Shown: positions 20,761 through 31,176, numbered from the stretch's first letter. The stretch is 64,000 nt of DNA from Bostrychus sinensis (GCA_020698575.1 CM036252.1:23411706-23475705), one strand, 5' to 3'. A program made the numbers and translations. The notes: generated by a model not told the origin, from the sequence alone.

Positions 20761-22199
20761 GCATTCTTATTTTTGACTGTCAGATACCCAAACCAAGAAA
20801 TTAAAGAAAGTTAACATTTCAATTATTAACAGGCAAACATTAGCTTGCATTATTAGAAAAAAGATTTTGATTTATTATATTTAAGTGATGAATAACATGA
20901 TCGATAACTACTCTGCTAAAAAAAATTGACTTTTACAGCACAATTTAACCCAGGGAACTACATCTGCCCACAATAACCAAAGTGAGTGCTGATGAGAAAG
21001 AAATACATTCATTTTCCTATTTATTTTGTTCATAGGCCCAGTATATAATGTGCACTTTTCAACCCAAGAAAGAAAAGAAAAAAGAAAAGAAAATCACACT
21101 CCACCTTCAAACTCTTCCTTTGCTTTAGCACTGAGTTATACACTTGTGAAAGATTGTGTTCCAGCCCACCTTTTTCCGTTAAGACAGGGTTGTTCTGATT
21201 TAACAAAAATTGCTTCTTTCACTCTATGTTTACTTGGTCTCTGGAGCATTAGTGTCCCCAGAGGAGTGAGCCCTTCTACTTCAGGTGGAGCTACAGTGCA
21301 CACCCTACCTTTAAATTGGAATGAAGTCCAGTTTGTCCTGCAACCAAGTGGGGCGGGATCTTACAAAGGGTCCAAAGAAAACAGCTGTGTGGAGATAGAT
21401 GTAAATTCATAAGGCAATCTGTCCACTGCTGGGCTGTAGATCAATGCCCCCTGCCCAGTCAAATTACAATGGAAACGTCCTACCTGAGAGTGCATCTGAG
21501 GGCCTGGATTTGGACCACTTCCTATCCAGACCAGCAGCTGTCCCAGCCTAATTGAGGGAAGGATGCCCCCTCCTTCCCTCCACCTCTTCTCTCCCTCTTT
21601 CTTAAATCTGCTCTTTTTGGCTGCTATTCCAACTACTAATTAATTCTGTCTTTAAATGAAATTAAATGGGTTTAAGCACTCCTACACCATCTATATACTA
21701 TTCATTACCCCACAGTGCTTCACAACCATTCATTAGTCAGAGTGTTTTATGTATTTAGTGTGATTTTGATGAAATGCCAGGAAGCAAATAAGTGGGGATC
21801 AAAAGGGAGGAGTGTGTGAATAAAAAAGACGTGTTTGCATGTTCTCTTGAGCAAAAGTTTGTAGATACTTTATTAAGGCTAACAGATGTAGTTCTAATGC
21901 CATGAGGAGATGAATAATTATGGCTCTGGGCGTTTCCACAGTGCCAGCATGTCACTTTGGCTCTTTTGATACACGGCAAAATCAGCAGTGTTAAATTAAT
22001 TTTAAAAAGTGTACATTATTAATTGTCAAGAAAGAGTTATTTTTTTAAACTTGTCTCTTCCTGCTCTCCTCTTATGATATTCGGTCACATTTTTCTGTCC
22101 TGCCCAATAAAACCATGTTGGTTGTTGTTTAAAACGTACCCAATCATCATCTGAGAAAACCCCCTAAAGATTATAACATCTATCTTGTAATTATTTGTC
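20761..22199. other. 1.4 kb without a recognised feature
   Basis: A purine-rich AAAG tract lies at 21069-21093. The 128-codon plus frame at 21026-21412 starts in that tract and has no domain. The part at 21440-21610 is GC-richer. No gene or familiar repeat. Confidence 0.4.
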
Positions 22200-22472
22200 A
22201 ATGATTCTGGGCAGTATTTGTTGAGTTCAAAGCTGTAATGGCAAAAATTAGCCCCTTCTCCCAATAGTAAAGAATCCTTTGAAAAATTCCTCCCCATAAT
22301 GACTTGTTACTTATTCCATGTCTGACATTTCCTGAAAATTTCATCAAAATCTGTCCATAAGAGTTATGTTGCTAATAAACAGACAAACAAACAAACAAAC
22401 AAACAAACAAATAGACAGACAAACAAACGCTGCCGAAAACATAACCTCTGTCTTGGAGGAAGTAATAACAAT
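22200..22472 (+). repeat. RTE-like LINE tail / family A body with CAAA tract
   Basis: 'TTTCCTGAAAATTTCATCAA', 'AATCTGTCCATAAGAGTTAT' and 'GTTGCTAATAAACAGACAAA' lead into a (CAAA)n tract at 22377-22427. After that comes 'AACCTCTGTCTTGGAGGAAG', close to the 'CCTCCTTGGCGGAGG' inverted repeat I know from the end of a widespread fish RTE-like repeat. 'CCCAATAGTAAAGAATCC' upstream is shared with family A copies. Confidence 0.6.
22377..22427 (+). repeat. (CAAA)n microsatellite
   Basis: Eight or more CAAA units with interspersed CAGA. The frames on both strands through it are artefacts. Confidence 0.95.
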
Positions 22473-24225
22473 ACAGCTTATAATTACAGTTACTGAGTCA
22501 GGTTTGGCCAGAGTGTCCACAGGCAGAGCTGGCTCTTGGCACAAATAGTTAGATTCATGTTCCAGTCTGTATAGAGCTCATCTTGTTAGAATAAATATAA
22601 TACAGTTGTTATAATAAACAATGCAGAGAAGTAAAATTATGAATTGTGTACATATTTTTTTCTAAAATGTAGGAGCTGAATATATAATTATATATTCTCA
22701 AATGCACCAGAATACAGGAAATCTAAAATCTTGCCTAGGGCACCAACAGACCAAGAACTGGCTCTGTCCACAGGATCTGGTCAGGTTTGGAGGAATATTC
22801 ATCAGTCATCCCTGGAGGTCATGTTATACTGCTCACTTGTGTCATGGAGCTGTGGAAAACAGGCAACAGTTTCACTTTAATTTAAAGTTATTTTCACACA
22901 CGAAAAATGTAAATATAATTCTCACCCACAGTCTTCATTTACCAATGGCAGTTTTGTGTATTAATCATCACTAATGCAATTTCCCATCTATTCTCATTCC
23001 ACCGCCGCTATCTGTCTAAATTCTCCACGCTTCGCTCCCTTCTCTTTGGCACCTCAAACGTGTAGACAGACGGTCACAGGGCTGTCAAAACCAAATGTTA
23101 GAACAGAAGAAGGGTAAATGAAGTGAGGAAACACCTACAACTTGTATGCTTTTACTTTTATGCGGCTGCTATTTCCATCCTCACAGAAATACTAATTAAA
23201 AACAAGATGGAAAGGTCAGCCTAGCGATACCTCAGGCAAATGTCAGGGTAAACACTGTTCTCTTTTCCCATTGCAGACCGGATGGATTTTGCCTGCTAAC
23301 CCTGCTCCTATTCTCGCCATCGAACTCCCGCCCACCCTTCACTTCACATACACAATGCACACTGCAATTTTCCTCATGTGATAGTGTGTTCCGGTCCCTG
23401 AGCACCTTCTTCCCACAATAGCCCAGTGAATCATGGGACAGGAGTCTCTCAAGCTTGTGTAATACCACTTCTTTAGCTGCTCAAGGAGGAAGATGACTCT
23501 GTAAAGACCGGCTTGGGGGAAGGGGATGGGGGGTGGGCTCTGAATGGCATACACCCCACGGACCAATACTTTCATTGGCTGTAGCTCTACCCCCCTCCTC
23601 TTCCTCGCCACCTTCCTCACACTGATTTCTGCCAGATGCTGCATTAGAGTAGGCACCAGCATTAGGCCCTGCGAGCGACATGCGCCTTTGTCTCCGAGTG
23701 AGGAGAGGAGCTAAATGATCCATAACATATTATTCTGTCATTTGAAAATAGCATAATAAGGCGAGCCATCTCACCAGCACCTAATGCTCTGCCTTCCCCG
23801 AGGGCCCTTAGGTGGCATTTTGCACATTGTGTTTTGCAGCAACAGAAAAATACGAACAATTAATTAATGACTTTGTATGTGACTATCATACAAATAGCTT
23901 TCAATTAATCCCCAAAAGGAAATTTAGTTGTGGCTTTCTGTCCCGCAGCTCAAGGATCTCAGATGTTGCTTGCCGTTTTTCAAAATCCTGGTGCAGCTTT
24001 TGGTTGAATATATTCTGTAACCACAATGACATGTCCACTGCCAACAGCTCCATATCATGAACACAGATATTTTTAACTGCAAAATGCCCTGGATAACATA
24101 GACCTATGAACCAATGACTTTACATTTTTTGGTGACTCTCTAACTACAAAAATTGTTCACATAAAGAGCAATCCTTCATCCTTACTCCTCTCTCAACTAA
24201 ACTCATAAAGTAAAAACCCACCCCA
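22473..24225. other. No gene; GC-richer segment 23230-23860
   Basis: Most is unrecognised. The GC-richer segment has several overlapping minus frames (up to 107 codons at 23339-23662) whose peptides match no family I know. It contains two CCAAT-type motifs in opposite orientation ('GGACCAATACTTTCATTGGC' near 23560) and TAAT-rich sequence near 23855. It could be conserved regulatory DNA. This is inference. Confidence 0.3.
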
Positions 24226-24233
24226 ACAGCAAC
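24226..24233. repeat. Target-site duplication, left
   Basis: ACAGCAAC, identical to 24993-25000. Confidence 0.9.
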
Positions 24234-24759
24234 TAGTAATGGAAAATTCGGCTAATTTCAGCGAGCCGGATCATTTGGCTTGGCTCAACAAAAAGAGCCA
24301 GCTCTTTTGGCTCCCAAACAGCTTTTCATTTTACCCCCTGTACCTTATATAGCTTTATTTTGCTACACCTAAATTTAGCACTGTTTTGACTAATAAGTTG
24401 TATTGTGTACTCATATATAACTCAAATACATGGATTCTGATGAAGAATTCAAAAGTTCTGATGATTAAAACTACCCAATGAAGTGACTTGCTCACAGAAC
24501 CACTTTACTACATATACCATATAAACACATCTGTAATTAATCATAAAAATAAAAGATTTTTTTTGTTTCAACACACACACGCAGGGTTTTTAGTTTTAAA
24601 AAGTAAAAACAGTAACAGCTGACCTCAAAACTCAAAATGCCTCATAAATATATAACCTAATAAAAAAATGAATAACAGAAATATACTGCAATGGGCATTG
24701 TGCAAAACAGCAGCACCAAACTGTGTCTCTCTCTGAACTAACCACTATTGTCTATCAAA

Positions 24760-24893
24760 CTGTAACTTTTAATTTTTTTTTTCTTCAGGGCAGATTGGCG
24801 TTGAGGACGACCAAGTGTCTCAGCTGACAGAGGCTGATCCAATTTCTTTTCTGTTATTATCGGCCCTGTTTTAGGAAAAATCCTTTCAGACAT
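24760..24893 (-). pseudogene. hAT transposase C-terminal (dimerisation) domain remnant
   Basis: On the minus strand the frame reads 'MSERIFPKTGPIITEKK' then 'LSAETLGRPQ'. This parallels the hATC signature 'SER.FSK.G.I.TEKR.RL....' found near the end of hAT transposases, which mediates dimerisation. The family usually has an R-L pair and a 'LFLN' motif just downstream; here 'KKLDQP' and 'RQSALKK' replace them, so the domain is decayed. Upstream coding, including the DDE residues, is absent, and a poly-A tract (poly-T on the coding strand) abuts the domain. Confidence 0.65.
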
Positions 24894-24916
24894 AAAAAAA
24901 AAAAAAAAAAAAAAAA
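24894..24916 (+). repeat. Poly-A tract
   Basis: About 23 A residues inside the hAT element. Confidence 0.9.
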
Positions 24917-24992
24917 GGCTCACAGCTGGAAGCCTCTACACTTGAAAGACCCGGCTCTTTGTATCGGCTCATTCATGACCGACCCATCACTA

Positions 24993-25000
24993 ACAGCAAC
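24993..25000. repeat. Target-site duplication, right
   Basis: ACAGCAAC, identical to 24226-24233. Confidence 0.9.
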
Positions 25001-25300
25001 TTAAAAGCTGTCCAATCCTTGCGAAACAGTGTATGAAAATACTGCAAAACCGCATTTTCCACTGCATTCTGTTAGTTTTCGCCACCAAAAAGAATGCTCT
25101 TTTGGTGACACAGACCTGTGCCCTCCTGTTTTTCACACAGATAGAGCAGCCCCGTCAGAAACATAGACGTACTGTTTTGGCCTGGCTTCACTGTGATAGG
25201 TTTTGTCATTTAAAATTGACAAAATGTATTTGAAAATAGCTTACATTATCATTCACATCTGCATGCAACATAGCTCTGCCCATGGCTGTACACACCATAG

Positions 25301-25324
25301 AGGTCACAGAGGTCACAGAGGTCA
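25301..25324 (+). promoter_or_regulatory. Three AGGTCA half-sites in DR3 array
   Basis: AGGTCA occurs at 25301-25306, 25310-25315 and 25319-25324, each separated by CAG. AGGTCA direct repeats with 3-bp spacing are the textbook binding arrangement for vitamin D receptor/RXR heterodimers. The array is also a 9-bp tandem repeat, so it may have arisen by slippage. Function is inference. Confidence 0.45.
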
Positions 25325-25355
25325 CAAAGATCCTGAGTTTGGTATTTTTCTATGA

Positions 25356-25520
25356 CTAGACTAAACCAGATCTAAACCAGGCAAAAGACAGGACTAAACC
25401 AACACTAAACCAGGACTAAATCAGTATAAAAAAATAACAAATAACAAAAACAGGACTTGTTTAGGAAAAAACAGGACTAAACCAGGTCTAAACCAGGACC
25501 AAATGAAGACTAAACTGCTG
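25356..25520 (+). repeat. 'GGACTAAACCA' degenerate tandem repeat, locus 1
   Basis: About ten units of the form A/G-GACTAAACCAG ('ACTAAACCAACACTAAACC', 'GGTCTAAACCAGGACC') in an imperfect array. The same unit forms an array at 62965-63090. Confidence 0.7.
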
Positions 25521-26029
25521 TCAACACGATGAACCTCAGTATTTCTAAAACCCTGTGTACGGCCCTGGTTCAGCCCAGCCAGTGGAGACATTTTTTTCAC
25601 CTGCGGCAACACTTAAAAACCAGCCCATTTCTGCAGAAAAATCAGCAGACCTGGCAACCCTGCTCATTTCTGTGTTCTATTGAAAGTTTGAAGTCCTCAG
25701 ATAACACCGCAATGTTTTTGTTCAATCAGGAAAAACTAAATCAGCCTAGTTTAGTTTTATTTGACAAACAGTTCACATTCAAATCTTTGGCAAAAACTGC
25801 TTGTAATTCCACTTCCTGTTTTCCGATTATTTCCCAGCGCTGCAGCTTTTGTATCACCTCATTATACTCTCTGATGAGTATAACATCATACACAATCCTT
25901 CCTAGTACATCCAGAAGAAAAAAAACAAAAACAAGAAAGAGAGCAAATCTAGCCTAAAGAGGTCCTGACATTGGCTATAGAATTAAATGGGTTTTTTTCC
26001 TTGATATGCTGCTCTCTCAAAAAGCATTT
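25521..26029. other. No recognised gene
   Basis: A plus frame of 142 codons (25529-25957) is the second-longest open frame in the window, but it is serine/threonine/phenylalanine-rich with no domain and a lysine-rich end from an A-rich tract. I regard it as chance. No repeat is recognised with confidence. Confidence 0.4.
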
Positions 26030-26142
26030 ATGTCTCTTACTCAAGGACACTCCGTCACGGATGGACACTCGCTTTGTGCCAATCGATCGGGCGACCTTTT
26101 GGTTAACGGAAAAAAAAGCTCTCTTACCACCTGCCAACAGTC
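26030..26142 (-). repeat. tRNA-headed SINE fragment, inverted
   Basis: On the minus strand: 'CAGGTGGTAAGAGAGCTTTT', 'AACCAAAAGGTCGCCCGATC' and 'GGAGTGTCCTTGAGTAAGAG'. The pattern of an A box-like head, 'AGGTCGCC' B-box region and 'TGTCCTTGAG.AAGA' body is typical of a vertebrate tRNA SINE. Two overlapping plus frames are shadows. Confidence 0.6.
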
Positions 26143-27904
26143 CAAAATGCCTGCACTTTTCTTCGCAGCAGTTGAGGAGGTGAACCTAAACGACATCTTA
26201 AACAGCTAACATGATCCTATTACCTCACCAAGTAAGCTGCGTAGTTCCAATGATCCCATTTGCACTAGGGATATGTTGAAATCTTAATCCTCTTAAGCAT
26301 CTTCATGTGGTGAAATATGTCTGATCGTGCACATTTAACCGATCGCTCCTCGCTCCTCACTCCTCACTCCTCACAACTCCCTGAATCCTTTTCCATTGAT
26401 TACAGACACAAGATAATGTTCAAAAGCCACTTGAAAACTTCACAGTGCAGAAATTCGTCTTCTGCTCTAGTAGATCTTCCATCTCAACAGGCTAAGCATT
26501 TGTATTCAGCGGTGTAGTTTCATCCATGCCTGATCGATGGGAAGTGGAACGTGTGAGCCAGGGCTTCATGTCACTCTGTAAATTAGGGCTTCCGTCAGCA
26601 CTTTGTTGTTTTAGCTCTAAAGCCTGTGTTTGGAGAAGGTGACAGGAGATGTGTTGGGGCCTATATGAGAGGATGGTAAATGCATGATAAAGGACCTTCA
26701 TTGAATTTATGTATTTGTAGACTTGGGGACAGACTTATCAAAGGTTTGTATGCACGCTAAATGAATAAGACGTGCTAAAATTGGAGCAAACGTAGGCTGA
26801 GGTTAGCGTCTCTCACAGGAGGTAAATGAGTGCAACGCAGATTTTGCTGTGGTGATTTAATGGATATGTAAAATGAGCCGTTCTTCAGAAATTTAAGGCA
26901 TAGAAAATATAAATAAAATAGTTTAGAGGTCACTATTTGATTTATCATGAGTACAGGAGCTAAAAGTGTGTGTAAATTTAACACTTTATAGGAGCAGCTG
27001 CAAATGTTTTGCAGAGGAAAGAGTGCAGCTTTTAGTGCACAGATGGGGCATTGAAAATAAGTGATAATACTTTAAAAGGGCTCACTTACAAAGATACAAG
27101 AGTAATGTATTGATTTGAAAGCGGAGGAAACAAAAAGACAGACTTTACCTTCAACACTTTTTCCTTGATTCTCGCTCATATTTCCCTGAAGTGCAGTCTT
27201 TTACAGCTCCTGTCTATGGGCTTTCAGTCTGTCCCACGTACTTTTAAAACTTTAGGGTGAAGACTGAGCAGTCTTTAAATGCTGCGTACAGGGTACATGA
27301 TGACTGTGAGTGCTGTTGTTTATCCCATTGCCTCACAATACTCGCTGCAGTGATTGATTGACAGCCTGGCTCTAACCAACTGTGCTACTACACTGTACAT
27401 GGATTTAGCTGTGTCTATGAGTGGAGGACAAATATTTCTTTATTGTTTTATTTATTTGATCAGCACCATCAGCACTGCATATGGCCAACATGATACGGTT
27501 TATACATTTTTGTATGAGGCTGGACTCTCATATTGACTTTTGCCTTACACAGTAGGCTTCTATAAGGAAAGATGAAGTCGGGGCTGCCAGAGCAGCATTG
27601 CTTCTGCTGTCAGTGTCTTTTGCAGTTGCAGTATTCTCATTTATCAGATTTGCGGCAGCACTTACTTGCTCAGTTTTTTGTAGTACTGTATTACACACAA
27701 CACAGCCACAAATAGCAAACACTATTTTTCAATCGTAATGTAGTACCCTGTAATTATGGCCCTTACAGTAGGCTAAGGTGTGGGAGTAATTGTACTTTTT
27801 GCCATGTTTTTGCCATCCCCTAACATTCAATAGCAAAATATACTGAATATTTTATTTTTTCCATTACATCTTATTTTTACAGGCCCAGTCTATACTAGCT
27901 TATA
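26143..27904. other. 1.8 kb without a recognised feature
   Basis: Small frames of 60-69 codons only. A CTCCTCACT short tandem lies at 26345-26375. No gene or familiar element. Confidence 0.45.
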
Positions 27905-27948
27905 TTTAGCATAATAGCTATTCTATACAGAATAGCTATTATGCTAAA
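27905..27948. repeat. Perfect 20-bp hairpin
   Basis: 'TTTAGCATAATAGCTATTCT' at 27905-27924 is exactly inverted at 27929-27948, with ATAC as loop. Confidence 0.95.
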
Positions 27949-28012
27949 TCGTCTTTTTTTTATAGCCATAATATATACAATATATAATAATAATAATATA
28001 GACATAACCATG

Positions 28013-28016
<4 letters not shown>

Positions 28017-28043
<27 letters not shown>
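28017..28043. repeat. (TA)n microsatellite
   Basis: About 13 TA units, with TAA repeats just upstream at 27984-27998. Confidence 0.95.
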
Positions 28044-28045
<2 letters not shown>

Positions 28046-29190
28046 CACTTCAGAAACATACCTGAGTAATTTGTTTCATTCACACGTTTGAGTAACCCTG
28101 TGTCATGAATCTTCAGTTCACTCCAGGTTTGTTGATGGAAGCGAGGATTCAAAAGACCACTATGATCCAGTAAATTCAACCCACATCTAATTTATTGAAG
28201 AAAGATCACATATAAAGCTGCATGGCCATGGGCCGTTACACAGAATAATATCAGAGAAGTCTCATCAAAATCTTCTGTGTAAGAGCTGTTTAATACATGA
28301 GGATTTCTGCCTATATCTTTCAGCCTCAAGGTGTTGTCTTTTCTTATTGGTCAGACTTTATCAGGAGTTGTGTTTCTGTTCTTTTTCTTCACTATCAAAA
28401 AAAAAGGTATAAAACATGAGATACTAATGGAAAGGAGTCCAAAAGAATTTCAAAAAACCTGAAAAAAAAAGACAATATTTTCCCTTTTTGACCAATTTAG
28501 AGTTTAGCCTACCTCAAAATTTTTCTGCTGTTTTTCTGTGTAATCAGATAGATCCAGTATCAGATGCTTACTTTCTCCAGCATGGAAGCATCCCTCATTA
28601 TAAAATCATTAATAATAAAGCCTAGATTAGATCTCAGGGTTATTTTTTTCACATGATTCCCATTACTGTATGTTTTTTGGTGGCCGAAACAAAATAAAAT
28701 AAATCAATTCTTTCTGTTCATGTTTGGGTACATATGAAAAACAAAAAGTGTGAAAAGACCAAATGATGTTGAGGATTTTTTTACTTCAATTTGGTTAAAT
28801 CTACTTAGTGCTCTGAATATATTTCATGACACAGAGCGTGTGGTTGTGAAGCTAGTGCTTGGACCACTAAAATATTCTTGAAAACCAGTGGAGAAAGTGC
28901 AAAGAAATGAGAATATTACTATACACCTGGGTCATGGACTTCTTCCTGTCTGGTGTAAGGCAGGTGGATGAGGAGTCAGAGTGGGTTTTTGCATGGTTAA
29001 TTATTCTCAGTTGTCCCACTTAATCCTTGAGCGCTGAGGTACAGGCAGATGCGGCAAAGACTGCTGCTGCCAGAACTGCACATCTGGTGCAGGAGAGAAG
29101 GCAGAGGGAAGAGAAGATATTCACTGCTGTGCACACACTTTTCCTTGGTACATGCTCGCCGGCACTGGCAGGTGTAATTTACTGCGATTG
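28044..29190. other. No recognised feature
   Basis: AT-rich, with A tracts at 28396 and 28462. Nothing recognised. Confidence 0.45.
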
Positions 29191-29375
29191 CATATTGCTC
29201 AGGCTTAAATTGGTTTGTGGGAAGTAAAAAAAACCTTCCTAAGTGCTACTTGTTACAGTTTAAATGAGACATATACATTTTCAGATACTCAGTTTCTGCT
29301 TTTTTGCCAACAAAAAAAGAAATGGAAAACACATATTAGGCTTAATAAAGGGGAAAATGCTAAACATAATTTCTC
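29191..29375 (+). repeat. Long direct repeat, copy 1
   Basis: 'CATATTGCTCAGGCTTAAAT', 'GGGAAGTAAAA', 'GATACTCAGTTTCTGC' and 'AGAAATGGAAAACACATA' recur in the same order at 30162-30352, 971 bases downstream. Both flank the family A pair. Confidence 0.75.
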
Positions 29376-29386
29376 TTAAATTCTTC

Positions 29387-29799
29387 CCTCAATCCACTGA
29401 GCCACAAAGCCATTTTTTTTCTCTCAATGAAAAAAACAAACAAACAAACAAACAAACAAACAAAAAAACAGTAACAATAATCATTTCTTGCTTTACTGAC
29501 CCCTTGTGCCTAGATTTAGTATATTTGGCCCTATCTTGCAATGGTACAGAAAAACTACACACAACACACAAACAAACAATTTCTTCCTTGGCCTTTTATT
29601 GACTTTTCCTGAAAATGTCATCAAAATCTGACCAATACCTTTTGAGTTATTTTGCTAACAAGTAATTAGTTATTGATTAGTTATGATTACCATCTGGACC
29701 CAGACATTTTTGACAGAATTCTTTACCATTGTGAAATATAAGGCATTTGTGGCATAACTGATTGAAATTTTACCCCTGAACCAAAAGATCTCCAGTTTG
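29387..29799. repeat. Family A foldback-like element, tandem copy 1
   Basis: The left arm carries the tRNA-like module inverted ('CCACTGAGCCACAAAGCC'), then 'TTTGGCCCTATCTTGCAATG'. The centre has 'TTTTCCTGAAAATGTCATCA', 'GAGTTATTTTGCTAACAAG' and 'ATTACCATCTGGACCCAG'. The right arm has 'TTCTTTACCATTGTGA' and the module in forward sense ('TTTGTGGCATAACTGATTGA', 'TTTTACCCCTGAACCAAAAG'). The arms are therefore partly inverted copies of each other. A (CAAA)n tract sits in the left arm. Confidence 0.6.
29436..29463 (+). repeat. (CAAA)n microsatellite
   Basis: About six to seven CAAA units. Confidence 0.95.
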
Positions 29800-30116
29800 C
29801 TCTACCCACTGAGCCATAAAGCCCTTATTTATTTTAATGGAAAACTTGTGGCTTTACTCACCCCTTGAGACTGGAACAGGTATCTTTGGCCCTACCTTGC
29901 AACAGTACACATTTTAAAAGCAAACTACTTCTTTTTGTCCCTTTAATGACCTCTCCTGAAAATATCATAAAAATCTTACCATTACTTTTTGAGTTACCTT
30001 GCTAACAAATTATTTGTTTTTGTTCAGTTTGTGTGGATTCTTTACCATTGTGAGCAAGAAGGTTTTTGTGGCATAACTGACAGAGAATTTACCCCTGAAC
30101 TAGAAAATCCCTAGTT
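29800..30116. repeat. Family A foldback-like element, tandem copy 2
   Basis: Directly follows copy 1, starting with the inverted module 'CTCTACCCACTGAGCCATAA'. It continues with 'CACCCCTTGAGACTGGAACA', 'TTTGGCCCTACCTTGCAACA', 'TCTCCTGAAAATATCATAAA' and 'TTTTTGAGTTACCTTGCTAA'. It ends in 'TTCTTTACCATTGTGAGC' and the forward module 'GAATTTACCCCTGAACTAGA'. Confidence 0.65.
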
Positions 30117-30161
30117 TTAGTACTGTTACTGTGTATGTTAATGTGGAAAAACCTAATGTCT

Positions 30162-30352
30162 CATATTGCTATTGCTTAAATTGCTTTGCTGGAAGTAAAA
30201 ACTTTATTAAATACTACTTTTTTAAATGCGACATACTGTATGTTTACATTTAGATATTCAGTTTCTCAGTTTTTGTTTACAAAGAAGAAAAGAAATGGAA
30301 GAAAAACACATACTGAGCTAAATAAAGAGGAAACCTGAAAAATATTATTTGA
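30162..30352 (+). repeat. Long direct repeat, copy 2
   Basis: Second copy of 29191-29375: 'CATATTGCTATTGCTTAAAT', 'TGGAAGTAAAAA', 'GATATTCAGTTTCTC' and 'AAGAAATGGAAGAAAAACAC'. Confidence 0.75.
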
Positions 30353-30835
30353 AAGTAAGTCTAATATACACGTTCTTTATGAATTATACAATTACAGCAG
30401 AGAATGAAGCTCTAATTTTGGCTCTGCACTGGAGCAATTTTTATTCATTAGTATGAATTTCATTTTATAACTTTATGAGTTATCCTAACAAACAAATCAT
30501 TTCAATATCCTCCAGTGGGAATCGCACACATTTTAATCAGCGCTAACCTCAAGCTTTGACACGGAAAACTCATCTCACCGCTTTTTCCATTTTATATTAG
30601 AGATGTATGCATATTCAATATTCATTTGTGATATTGTCTTTACCCCCCGACAATGAATAACAAACAGCACAGTTGGAAGGAAAACTGAGAATTGTGACTA
30701 CAATGGCTTATTCATTAGTCAACGCTCAATGGCATTTTCAGAAACACCGTGGGGCTGCAGGGTTACATAATATATTTCATACAAGCAACGGCAACCTCTC
30801 AATATCCTCTGCTGCTGCATAATAGCAAGTGTTAT
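30353..30835. other. No recognised feature
   Basis: AT-rich spacer with no gene or familiar repeat. Confidence 0.4.
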
Positions 30836-31176
30836 TAGGGATGCACCAATGCCGATACCATGCTGGTTATGCTCGGATGCTCAATATGTTTTTAAAATGA
30901 TATTAGCAACTGAATAGAGGAGAATCTAAGCTTTCAAATGAGGTATAACATGTCCATATTGAGCAAAGTTTAGCCATGGTTAGTTGTGTTCAAACCACCC
31001 TGTTGTAAAAATAACTTAGCAACGCAAAGCAGGGATAGGCAGCAAAAGAATGACAGTATGGGATGAAAGAGATAGTGTAAATGTATAAACTAACCCCTAA
31101 ATAAGTTCTCGTGTCGGCAAGTACTCAAATAGAAGTACTCGTATTGGTTTGAAAAAAGTGGTATCAGTGCATCCCT
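30836..31176 (-). mobile_element. hAT-type MITE, diverged copy of the 18549 family
   Basis: Ends are 'TAGGGATGCACCAATGCC' and 'GTATCAGTGCATCCCT'. Internal 'GAGAATCTAAGC', 'GGTATAACATGTCCATATTG' and 'TTAGCCATGGTTAGTTGTGT' are the reverse complement of sequence in 18549-19216, so this copy is inverted. It is shorter (341 bp). An 8-bp duplication is not clear (AGTGTTAT on the left, TATCACAT on the right), suggesting decay. Confidence 0.75.

Larger units (their letters stand above)
24234..24992 (-). mobile_element. hAT transposon, internally deleted, with transposase remnant
   Basis: The termini 'TAGTAATGGAAAATTCGGCT' and (inverted right end) 'TAGTGATGGGTCGGTCATGA' share a TAGTrATGG core, and subterminal 'GAGCCGG/GAGCC' motifs occur at both ends. 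Perfect 8-bp duplications of ACAGCAAC flank it. Inside, the minus strand keeps part of the transposase C-terminal dimerisation domain. The 759-bp length shows that most of the gene was lost, so it is non-autonomous. Confidence 0.9.

Noticed and set aside
21026..21412. 128-codon plus-strand open frame
   Set aside because: It begins in a lysine-coding AAAG tract and shows no motif or splice signals.
22366..22548. Asn/Lys/Gln-rich frame through the CAAA tract
   Set aside because: It is a product of the microsatellite, open on both strands for that reason.
25529..25957. 142-codon plus-strand open frame
   Set aside because: No recognisable domain; it starts beside a tandem repeat and ends in an A-rich tract.
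27905..27948. Possible microRNA precursor
   Set aside because: The stem is only 20 bp with a 4-base loop and AT-rich; real precursors have longer stems and no known seed is recognised.
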